Part shown: in pieces, positions 4,861 to 10,699 of the stretch | Numbering within the stretch: position 1 is the stretch's first letter | How the letters are laid out: every line of letters begins with the position of its first letter | Source: C7867-002 sp964637485 | GTDB taxonomy: Bacteria > Patescibacteriota > Minisyncoccia > Phycocordibacterales > PALSA-1337 | Reading direction: 5' to 3' | Assembly: GCA_964637485.1 (NCBI GenBank) | Contig: CAZWUU010000020.1 | Location: forward strand, 1-12,839 | DNA length: 12,839 nucleotides | Translations under genes and position numbers: made by a program | Notes under the pieces: model-generated | Database searches by the model: none | What the model was told of the DNA's origin: nothing | Seen by the model: only the letters and a program-made list of their open reading frames with translations

Positions 4861-6135
4861 ATGGCAAAAATAAAATCAATAATTGCACGAGAAATACTAG
4901 ATTCTCGAGGCAATCCTACTGTTGAAGTAGACTTGAGTCTAAGTGACGGTCATTTCGGCCGGGCGTCAGTGCCGTCAGGAGCATCGACCGGTAGTCATGA
5001 AGCCGTAGAATTACGGGATGGGGGCAAACGTTATATGGGAAAGGGTGTAAGCAATGCAGTTAAGAACGTAAATGAGACCATATACTCAACGCTAAAGGGC
5101 AAGGAACTTGATCAGAAGGAGCTGGATGCCAAACTCATAGAACTCGATGGAACGACGAACAAGGGCAAATTAGGCGCGAATGCCATATTGGGCGTATCGC
5201 TGGCATTTTCTAGAGCAGTAGCGCATGAGATGAAGATACCCCTATATCAATATTTCAACGGCCTAATGCCAAAGAATACGCCGATGGTACTCCCCGTACC
5301 GCTTATGAATATCATAAACGGCGGTAAGCACGCAGAAAATTCGGCAGACTTGCAGGAGTACATGATAATACCGAAAGGATTCGAATCCTTTTCCGAAGCT
5401 CTGCAGGCCGGAACAGAAATCTTCCATTCATTGAAGAAAATACTTAAGGATGAAAAACATACGACCTCAGTGGGTGATGAGGGCGGTTTTGCGCCGTCCC
5501 TACCAAGCAACGAAGCACCACTGTCGGTCATTATGAGAGCCATCGAAAATGCGGGTTACAAACCCGGAAAGGACGTTTACATCGGTCTTGATTGTGCCGC
5601 TACAGAACTTTACAAAGACGGCACATATGAACTGTCCAGAGAAAACAAGAAGCTCACCTCAGATGAAATGATAAAGATGTATGAAGATTTCGTAAATAAA
5701 TACCCTGTTGTGTCTATAGAGGACGGCTTGTCCGAAGATGACTGGAATGGCTGGGCAAATTTGACGAAGTCACTCGGCTCGAAGGTTACACTGGTAGGCG
5801 AAGACCAGTTCGTAACAAATATCGAGAGGCTGAAAACAGGCATCGAAAAACAGATCGGCAATAGCATACTAATAAAACTCAATCAGATCGGCACAGTTAC
5901 GGAAACAATTGACGCCATCGTCCTAGCAAACAAGGCGGGATACTCTTCTATAATATCTCATCGGTCCGGAGAGACTGAAGATACAACTATTGCTGATTTT
6001 GCGGTGGGTACCGGTGCCGGCTATATAAAAACGGGATCTCTTTCCAGAACCGACAGAATCGCAAAATATAATCAATTACTCAGAATAGAACAGGAATTGG
6101 GAAAAAAGGCAGTCTACGGAAAGCAAACAAAATAG
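4861..6135 (+). CDS. eno: Enolase
   Basis: 424 residues, full length. It converts 2-phosphoglycerate to phosphoenolpyruvate in lower glycolysis, downstream of the GpmI encoded at 6784. The N-terminal SRGNPTVEV and the SGASTGSHEA loop (about 39-48) are present. Mg ligands are D244 (GLDCA), E287 (SIEDGL) and D315 (VGEDQFVTN). The catalytic pair is E207 (GDEGGFAP) and K339 (LIKLNQIGT). The substrate-binding residues H367-R368-S369 (SHRSGET) and K390 (IKTGSLSRTDR) are all there. No catalytic residue is missing. The start is the ATG 7 bases after TATAAT with no ribosome binding site, so the mRNA is probably leaderless. It ends with TAG. The nearest plus-strand terminator is 217 bases downstream. 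Confidence 0.98.
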   Translation: MAKIKSIIAREILDSRGNPTVEVDLSLSDGHFGRASVPSGASTGSHEAVELRDGGKRYMGKGVSNAVKNVNETIYSTLKGKELDQKELDAKLIELDGTTNKGKLGANAILGVSLAFSRAVAHEMKIPLYQYFNGLMPKNTPMVLPVPLMNIINGGKHAENSADLQEYMIIPKGFESFSEALQAGTEIFHSLKKILKDEKHTTSVGDEGGFAPSLPSNEAPLSVIMRAIENAGYKPGKDVYIGLDCAATELYKDGTYELSRENKKLTSDEMIKMYEDFVNKYPVVSIEDGLSEDDWNGWANLTKSLGSKVTLVGEDQFVTNIERLKTGIEKQIGNSILIKLNQIGTVTETIDAIVLANKAGYSSIISHRSGETEDTTIADFAVGTGAGYIKTGSLSRTDRIAKYNQLLRIEQELGKKAVYGKQTK

Positions 6136-6351
6136 ATTTGCACTGAAGATACTGAATAATCTACATGTTATGAACTTTGGCATAGTCTGAAGCATTGAAA
6201 ATTTGTACAAAAGAGTCACAATGACACTAGGTTCATTTTGAGGAGGAACTTTAACCATAAATTTAGGGACATATATAATTGATCACCGTATCAACAGTCC
6301 CACCTTGAGTATTTAGTCTCCGAGCTCAAAATATTAGAACCTACCCTATGG

Positions 6352-6387
6352 CAGCACATCTCCACCCTCGTGGAGGTGCGCTGTTTT
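6352..6387 (+). terminator. Rho-independent terminator downstream of eno
   Basis: CAGC-A-CATCTCCAC (6352-6365) pairs with GTGGAGGTG-C-GCTG (about 6370-6383), with one mismatch and one G-U, and is followed by TTTT. It may end the eno transcript or a short RNA starting near 6286. Confidence 0.75.
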
Positions 6388-6462
6388 GATTGCACTGATT
6401 CACTACCCTGATTTAATTCGCAAGGTAGCAACTGAAAGTTGCTATTCCGGCAAAATATAATG

Positions 6463-6503
6463 GCTCACAAAACAAAAACGCCCTTACGGGCGTTTTTGTG
6501 AGC
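6463..6503. terminator. Bidirectional terminator
   Basis: AAAAACGCCC (6474-6483), loop TTAC, GGGCGTTTTT (6488-6497), extended outward by GCTCACAA/TTGTGAGC with a small bulge. T-rich arms serve both strands. On the minus strand it starts 14 bases after the stop of the ORF at 6517. Confidence 0.88.
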
Positions 6504-6516
6504 ATAACCCAGACTC

Positions 6517-6654
6517 TTACTGTTGAGGAGCCGGTGATGCTGGCTGTGGCTTTGGTGCGTTTGCCATTGTAATAAGAGCGGGTTGGTTAGCTCCCGCAGG
6601 CAAAAGTATACTACCCGGACAAGTCCGCTCTTCATCAGATATCCTTATTGACAT
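6517..6654 (-). CDS. Small hypothetical protein with Pro/Ala-rich tail
   Basis: 45 residues from the ATG at 6654. It starts MSIRISDEERTCPGSILLPAG, and the tail is rich in Pro, Ala and Gln (NAPKPQPASPAPQQ). It has a single cysteine and no membrane segment. The ORF stays open upstream to 6759, but that extension is low-complexity and hydrophobic in an intergenic-looking region, so the internal ATG is preferred. A weak -10 (TATTCT) lies 10 bases upstream, and a strong terminator (6463-6503) follows the TAA stop closely. I recognise no family. The case rests on the terminator placement and the plausible composition, and the ORF could still be spurious. Confidence 0.45.
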   Translation of the reverse strand: MSIRISDEERTCPGSILLPAGANQPALITMANAPKPQPASPAPQQ

Positions 6655-6705
6655 GCGGTCAAACAGAATAATGTAATAATGACAAAAATAGGCACTTCCC
6701 TGCCA

Positions 6706-6714
6706 TGATATAAT
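6706..6714 (+). promoter_or_regulatory. Possible upstream promoter (P2) of gpmI
   Basis: A perfect extended -10, TGATATAAT, identical to the one before the MFS gene. No start codon follows closely, so a transcript would carry a leader of about 60 bases into gpmI. Confidence 0.4.
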
Positions 6715-6747
6715 TTTGCAAAACATTAGGTAACATTTGTTGATAAT

Positions 6748-6777
6748 TTGCAAGGACAATTCAGAGCGTGCTACAAT
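6748..6777 (+). promoter_or_regulatory. Proximal promoter of gpmI
   Basis: TTGCAA (6748-6753), an 18-base spacer, then TACAAT (6772-6777) with TGC before it (extended -10). The ATG at 6784 is only 6 bases after the -10. Confidence 0.6.
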
Positions 6778-6783
6778 ATCCGA

Positions 6784-8286
6784 ATGAAAAAACCAGTTTT
6801 ATTGATAGTTCTCGATGGATGGGGTCATAGATTAGAAAGTCGGGACAATGCTATTGCCAGTGCGAAAAAGCCAAATTTCGACCGCCTGTGGTCTGAGTAC
6901 CCTCATTGTCTCCTGAAGGCTTCGGGGAACGCCGTGGGACTACCAGAAGGTCAGATGGGCAATAGCGAAGTCGGTCACATGACCATAGGTGCTGGAAAAC
7001 CCATAGATACTGATCTGGTAAGAATCGATAAGGAAATCGAAAATGGAAATCTTGCAAAAAATTCTGTGCTGGCAAAAGTGTTTAGTCATGTAAAAAATTC
7101 TAAAGGAACGCTTCATGTTATGGGTCTAGTATCGGATGGTGGAGTTCATAGCCATGACAGACACCTTAGAGCTATCCTGAATATAGCCAAACAAAATAAT
7201 GTCCAGAAAATCGCCGTCCATGTTTTTACTGACGGCAGAGATACCCCGCCACAAAGTGCCGGTAAATATGTTGCAGAACTTGAGCAGGAAATCGAATCAC
7301 TCGGGGCTGATTATAAGATCGCATCCGTTTCTGGACGATATTATGCGATGGATCGTGATAATAATTGGGACAGACTCCAGAAGGTCCTGGATGTGATGTT
7401 TTCAGCTAGCGGAAAGAGATACGAGGGCAAAACCAGCGACTATTTATCGAAGCAATATGAACTCGGCGAAAAGGACGAGCTTCTTATGCCGGCAGTACGA
7501 ACCGAAAATGGAGTTCCGGTCGCCACAATCCAGGATAACGATGCGATTTTCTTTTTTAATTTCCGTGCCGACCGAGCCAGAATGCTGTCTCACAAAATAC
7601 TAGACCTGCCGAAGAACAAAAATATTTACTTTGCGACCATGACTGAATACAGTGTAGATTTCGATTGCCCAGTCGCCTACCCTCCCATAAAAGTAGAGAC
7701 CACTCTCGGTAGCGAGATCGAGGGAGCGGGCCTAAGACAGGCCAGAATTGCAGAAACAGAAAAGTTCGCTCATGCTACGTATTTTCTCAATTGCGGTAGA
7801 GAGAAACCCTACAATAATGAAACGGATATACTGCTCGACAGTCGAAAGGATGTGAAGACACATGACGAAGCTCCTGAAATGCGTGCGGAAGACATAGCAA
7901 GGAAGGCAATCCAGGAAATAGAAGCTGGCACTGATTTTATTTTCATAAACTTTGCCAATGCGGATATGGTAGGCCACACAGCCAATGTACCTTCTATTAT
8001 TAAGGCCGTTGAAACGGTCGACACTGCACTAGGATCAGTCATAGATAGACTGACGGCTCTCGGAGGAGTTGCAATAATAACTGCAGATCACGGAAATGCC
8101 GAGATAAACATAGATCCACTTACCGGCCTCAAACACACCGCTCATACCACGTCCCCCGTGCCGTGCATCATCACCGATAAATCATTAGTAATACATGATG
8201 GTGGTCTCGCAGATCTTGCACCGACTGTACTTAAGCTATTTGGAAGAAAAACTCCTAAAAATATGTCCGGTAATCCCCTGTTTTAG
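6784..8286 (+). CDS. gpmI: 2,3-bisphosphoglycerate-independent phosphoglycerate mutase
   Basis: 500 residues from the ATG at 6784 (MKKPVLLIVLDGWGHR). An in-frame TTG-initiated extension to 6748 lies inside the promoter and is rejected. The enzyme interconverts 3- and 2-phosphoglycerate, feeding enolase. It is a two-Mn alkaline-phosphatase-fold enzyme. Metal ligands are D11 (LDGWG), S61, the phosphoserine nucleophile (QMGNSEVGH), D394 and H398 (NADMVGHT), D435 and H436 (TADHGNAE) and H454 (HTAHTTSPVP). The substrate-binding FTDGRDTPP, GRYYAMDRD and FFFNFRADRAR blocks of the inserted phosphotransferase domain are intact. The length matches the usual 500-515 of the family. The last 51 bases overlap the 3' end of the convergent DedA-PAP2 gene. 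The C-terminus NMSGNPLF fits the family, so the overlap is genuine. Confidence 0.98.
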   Translation: MKKPVLLIVLDGWGHRLESRDNAIASAKKPNFDRLWSEYPHCLLKASGNAVGLPEGQMGNSEVGHMTIGAGKPIDTDLVRIDKEIENGNLAKNSVLAKVFSHVKNSKGTLHVMGLVSDGGVHSHDRHLRAILNIAKQNNVQKIAVHVFTDGRDTPPQSAGKYVAELEQEIESLGADYKIASVSGRYYAMDRDNNWDRLQKVLDVMFSASGKRYEGKTSDYLSKQYELGEKDELLMPAVRTENGVPVATIQDNDAIFFFNFRADRARMLSHKILDLPKNKNIYFATMTEYSVDFDCPVAYPPIKVETTLGSEIEGAGLRQARIAETEKFAHATYFLNCGREKPYNNETDILLDSRKDVKTHDEAPEMRAEDIARKAIQEIEAGTDFIFINFANADMVGHTANVPSIIKAVETVDTALGSVIDRLTALGGVAIITADHGNAEINIDPLTGLKHTAHTTSPVPCIITDKSLVIHDGGLADLAPTVLKLFGRKTPKNMSGNPLF

Positions 8287-9609
8287 TATCTTAGCCGGGT
8301 CTATCAGAAAACTTACGTATCTAACAAACAATATAGACAAGGAAGCGCAGAATATTCCTAGTGCCCAACCGGCAATGACATCAGATGCCCAATGAACGCT
8401 TGTGATGAGCCTCGCAAGTCCAGCAATCACACCCAAGGCAACCGCTCCGACGATTATCGATTCTCTGGCGACCCATGATTTGATTCTTGGCAGTGCCAAA
8501 TACGTCACAACCAACAGGAATGCCGCCGCGAATGATGCATGGCCGGATGGAAAGCTCGGCTCTGTGATGATGCTCTCATGATCGAATAAAAAACCTATGA
8601 CGGGAGCTGAGTAATCAGCTATATAATTTTCCGGCCTGATTCTAGAAATAAACTCTTTCAGATATAGTGTAGACACTCCTGTAAAACCAATAGACAATAT
8701 AAGCACTGCAGACGAGCGCCATTTATTACAACCGAGGAGAAGAACACTACCGAGCAGTGTAAGCAAAACTATCATTTTTGTACCGAACAGTGCACTGAAC
8801 CATGCAGACACTTGAGCGAGACAATATCCGTAATGCAGTATCAAATAATTGTTCACAAAATCATTGATATACAAATCAAACGATGCCATATAAGGCACAT
8901 GAACAAATGAATCTTCGATCATTCTGAATAATACAAATGCTGACGCCAATGCAAAACCGAGAACAAACAGTTCATATTTTCTAAATATATGAAAACGCAT
9001 GTTTACGAATCGATACACCCAAATAATGAGAACGGCTGTAACAACGAAAACTATGAGCGCCTTGCTCGCCCAGCTTTGGACCGACGAATATCCTAGGCCG
9101 AGCAAATATCCAACTGATATTGAAAAAATAACCCACAATACAGTACCGATAGAATTCCAGAGCCAAAATTTTCCATGAGGCAAGTTGTTAGCCCCGACGA
9201 AAAAAGACATCAGTCCTCTAGTCAAAGGATTAAATCTACCCAGAATGATCGCCTTGCCCATATGAGCTTCGAGAAACATTCTGGTCTTGATAAATATGCT
9301 GTCTGATATGAAAAAGTAGGGTCTGAGCTTTTCTATGAGGTTCCAACCATAGCGTCTACCGAGGAGATAACTCACGTAATCACCTATCAGTGCCGCAATT
9401 AGTGCAATGACGAAGACTATATAAATGTTTAGAACGCCCGTCGCCGATAGAAACCCGGCCGTAATAACAATGAGATTTCCAGGGACTGCCATGCCTAGTA
9501 GAGGTATTCCCTCGCCCAAGACACTCAAAAATATTGCAAAATAGCCACCACTCACAGCAAAAGACACGAACGTGTCTCTCAATGCCTCGATGAAGTGCAG
9601 ATATGACAT
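8236..9609 (-). CDS. DedA family / PAP2 phosphatase fusion protein
   Basis: 457 residues from the ATG at 9609, which follows TGGTATAAT by 9 bases. Residues about 10-200 are a DedA membrane domain with the GEGIPLLG re-entrant loop (E33) and GRFNPLTRG (R125 and R131, spaced as the essential arginine pair of E. coli YqjA). Residues about 215-435 form a PAP2 phosphatase with all three motifs: KEFISRIRP (K318-P326), FPSGHAS (catalytic H357) and R400-x5-H406-x3-D410. Roughly 11-12 helices are present. DedA proteins (UptA) are known to translocate undecaprenyl phosphate, and PAP2 enzymes dephosphorylate undecaprenyl diphosphate. The fusion is therefore inferred to couple both recycling steps of the wall lipid carrier. 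The architecture is known in other bacteria. The C-terminal residues overlap gpmI. Confidence 0.93.
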   Translation of the reverse strand: MSYLHFIEALRDTFVSFAVSGGYFAIFLSVLGEGIPLLGMAVPGNLIVITAGFLSATGVLNIYIVFVIALIAALIGDYVSYLLGRRYGWNLIEKLRPYFFISDSIFIKTRMFLEAHMGKAIILGRFNPLTRGLMSFFVGANNLPHGKFWLWNSIGTVLWVIFSISVGYLLGLGYSSVQSWASKALIVFVVTAVLIIWVYRFVNMRFHIFRKYELFVLGFALASAFVLFRMIEDSFVHVPYMASFDLYINDFVNNYLILHYGYCLAQVSAWFSALFGTKMIVLLTLLGSVLLLGCNKWRSSAVLILSIGFTGVSTLYLKEFISRIRPENYIADYSAPVIGFLFDHESIITEPSFPSGHASFAAAFLLVVTYLALPRIKSWVARESIIVGAVALGVIAGLARLITSVHWASDVIAGWALGIFCASLSILFVRYVSFLIDPAKILKQGITGHIFRSFSSK

Positions 9610-9618
9610 GCGAAAATG

Positions 9619-9627
9619 ATTATACCA
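9619..9627 (-). promoter_or_regulatory. Extended -10 of the DedA-PAP2 gene with adjacent inverted repeat
   Basis: TGGTATAAT on the minus strand, 9 bases before the ATG at 9609. Immediately upstream is an inverted repeat, CGACAAG (9628-9634) and CTTGTCG (9648-9654), in the -35 region. No -35 hexamer is evident, so this could be an operator. Confidence 0.55.
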
Positions 9628-9718
9628 CGACAAGTCGGACTCTGGAGCTTGTCGTCAAAACCTCTTCAATGATAATATGAATACCTATAAGGTTAATCTG
9701 ACCCATAGGGTAAAATAA

Positions 9719-9955
9719 ATGCAAAATATAATAGTTTATTCGACACCGACATGTGTCTACTGCAATATGGCCAAGAGTTTCTTCAAGGCCAACGGAGTTG
9801 ATTATAAGGATTACAACGTAGCTACCGATCTCGAAAAGAGAAAAGAAATGATAGACAAGACCGGCCAAATGGGTGTTCCTGTCATAGACATTAACGGCAC
9901 TGTCATTGTCGGCTTCGATGAAGAAAAGATTAAATCATCATTGAACATTAAATAA
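9719..9955 (+). CDS. Glutaredoxin-like protein, YruB type
   Basis: 78 residues with a thioredoxin fold. The N-terminal strand IIVYSTPTCVYCNMAKSFF carries the redox-active CVYC pair (C12, C15). The cis-proline segment GQMGVPVIDING and the C-terminal GFDEEKIKSSL are typical of the short GlrX/YruB family. It is a cytoplasmic thiol-disulfide reductant, and its partner is not identifiable here. Unlike most genes in the window it has a Shine-Dalgarno-like AGGG (9707-9710), 8 bases before the ATG. A 13-codon ORF (9677-9718) ends in TAA directly abutting this ATG. A strong terminator follows 17 bases after the stop, so the gene ends its transcription unit. Confidence 0.93.
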   Translation: MQNIIVYSTPTCVYCNMAKSFFKANGVDYKDYNVATDLEKRKEMIDKTGQMGVPVIDINGTVIVGFDEEKIKSSLNIK

Positions 9956-9972
9956 TATTCGCCCCGGCATCT

Positions 9973-10010
9973 ATAAAACCTCGCGCCATCAACGTGAGGT
10001 TTTATTATTA
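9973..10010 (+). terminator. Rho-independent terminator after the glutaredoxin gene
   Basis: ATAAAACCTC (9973-9982) pairs with GAGGTTTTAT (9996-10005), followed by TATTATT. The T-rich complement means it could also stop minus-strand transcripts coming from tRNA-Gly. Confidence 0.85.
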
Positions 10011-10055
10011 TTGAAAATTTGACGCTCCCACCCTCGTCACATTGATGCTCCACTC

Positions 10056-10074
10056 GGACTGCCACCGGCAGTCC
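10056..10074. repeat. GC-rich perfect hairpin downstream of tRNA-Gly
   Basis: GGACTGCC, loop ACC, GGCAGTCC. It lies in a short GC-rich patch (about 10023-10087) on the 3' side of tRNA-Gly. No U-run follows directly. It may be a 3' processing or end structure, or a short palindromic repeat of the kind seen at 790-888. Confidence 0.6.
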
Positions 10075-10087
10075 TCGCGGATCATTG

Positions 10088-10158
10088 TGCGGGTACGGGG
10101 AATCGAACCCCGGTCTGTTGCTTGGGAAGCAACCATTCTGCCACTAAACCATACCCGC
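10088..10158 (-). tRNA. tRNA-Gly (CCC)
   Basis: The acceptor is GCGGGTA/TACCCGC, the anticodon stem GTTGC/GCAAC encloses the loop TTCCCAA (anticodon CCC, decoding GGG), and the T-arm is CGGGG-TTCGATT-CCCCG. The D-stem GTTT/GAAT has wobble pairs. The discriminator position is A and CCA is not encoded. Base 1 (10158) is also the last base of the stop codon of the upstream FtsB-like gene, so the tRNA is in the same transcript with zero spacing and no separate promoter is visible. Confidence 0.93.
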
Positions 10159-10553
10159 TAAAAGCCGAAAATACCTATAAATCTTTCAAATATATTTTTA
10201 TCATTTTTTGGATAATTTTGCTCTTCTCCGACCGGAGTATTCGTAGCTTTTTCAGTGTTTATTACCACAGCCACTTGCTCACCGGGCTCAATAGCATGAA
10301 ATTTACGCCTGATCTCCCCTATCATACCCTCGTCTGTCGATAATCTCTCTATTTCCTTGCTGACATTAGTCTTATGCTGATCGATCTTGTCATATCTTCT
10401 TACAGAGTCCCCAAGGCGAGTCTCTACATCCAATCTTTTGTTATACATGCGCCATGATGCAGGCACGAGCAAACTCAAAACAACAACGAATAGCAACACC
10501 GAAAATGGCGATGCCAAAAACTTCACAAAGGCCGATCTGTTGCGCGGCTTCAT
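10158..10553 (-). CDS. FtsB/DivIC-like septum formation protein
   Basis: 131 residues. A basic N-terminus (MKPRNRSAFVKF) precedes one transmembrane helix (about 15-34, PFSVLLFVVVLSLLVPASW). A coiled-coil-like stretch follows (about 36-72, ending KEIERLSTDEG), then the family signature EGMIGEIRRKFHAIEPGEQVAVVIN (about 75-99), the usual end of septum-initiator (PF04977) proteins. A polar tail of about 30 residues follows. These bitopic proteins bridge FtsL and FtsQ in the divisome. Partners are not seen in the window. The start is the ATG at 10553, 7 bases after TATACT. Stop TAG (10160-10158) shares its last base with tRNA-Gly. The assignment to FtsB rather than DivIC cannot be made from sequence. 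Confidence 0.85.
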   Translation of the reverse strand: MKPRNRSAFVKFLASPFSVLLFVVVLSLLVPASWRMYNKRLDVETRLGDSVRRYDKIDQHKTNVSKEIERLSTDEGMIGEIRRKFHAIEPGEQVAVVINTEKATNTPVGEEQNYPKNDKNIFERFIGIFGF

Positions 10554-10560
10554 ACAAGAC

Positions 10561-10568
10561 AGTATACT
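10561..10568. promoter_or_regulatory. Palindromic -10 shared by divergent genes
   Basis: AGTATACT is self-complementary and supplies TATACT on both strands. On the minus strand (10566-10561) it is 7 bases before the FtsB-like ATG. On the plus strand (10563-10568) it is 9 bases before the ATG of the 37-residue ORF. No -35 or Shine-Dalgarno is visible on either side. Confidence 0.55.
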
Positions 10569-10577
10569 ACAGCCACT

Positions 10578-10691
10578 ATGTTATTTCATGAAAAAACCCA
10601 GAAATTCGCCAAAATTGGTTTTATGATTATCGGCATATTGGTATGCCTCAGCATGATACTCATGTATTTCCCGGCCTGGAATATCCAGTAA
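10578..10691 (+). CDS. 37-residue single-span membrane microprotein
   Basis: A short plus-strand ORF, ATG at 10578 to TAA at 10689-10691, filling the gap between the FtsB-like gene and lepA. The N-terminus is polar and basic (MLFHEKTQKFAKIG), followed by one transmembrane helix (about residues 15-31, FMIIGILVCLSMILMYF) and the short tail PAWNIQ. The form, a basic head, a single helix with SMILMYFP and almost no tail, resembles tiny membrane proteins I recall in CPR genomes (not searched). A plus-strand TATACT lies 9 bases upstream. It ends 8 bases before the convergent lepA stop. The function is unknown. A toxin-like or divisome-associated role is possible but unsupported. Confidence 0.65.
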   Translation: MLFHEKTQKFAKIGFMIIGILVCLSMILMYFPAWNIQ

Positions 10692-10699
10692 TCTAGCTA

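Larger units (their letters stand above)
6136..6516. other. Intergenic stretch without a supported protein gene
   Basis: The 381 bases between eno and the small minus-strand ORF hold no convincing protein gene. Contents that can be seen are GAGGAGG (6239-6245) with no start codon behind it, TATAAT at 6274-6279, a TTGAG/CTCAA hairpin (6305-6309 with 6325-6329), a terminator at 6352-6387, a perfect 7-bp hairpin TAGCAAC-TGAAA-GTTGCTA (6426-6444) and a long terminator at 6463-6503. The promoter-like box and terminator could bound a small RNA of about 100 bases (6286-6387). Confidence 0.6.

Noticed and set aside
6076..6258. 60-codon minus-strand frame MVKVPPQNEPSV... overlapping the 3' end of eno
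   Set aside because: Half lies antisense to eno, there is no promoter at the usual spacing, and the C-terminal half is compositional. A decayed gene fragment in 6136-6258 cannot be excluded.
6456..6461. TATAAT on the plus strand
   Set aside because: A transcript would start inside the terminator hairpin at 6463-6503, and there is no gene behind it.
6527..6575. GAGGAG followed by GTGATG and a 12-codon plus-strand ORF
   Set aside because: Too short, lies opposite the small minus-strand ORF, and other genes here rarely use Shine-Dalgarno sequences.
6605..6614. AGTATACTAC, identical to the decamer at the 10561 promoter
   Set aside because: It lies within the small ORF coding sequence (Gly-Ser-Ile-Leu codons) and has no start codon at the expected distance. 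Taken as chance.
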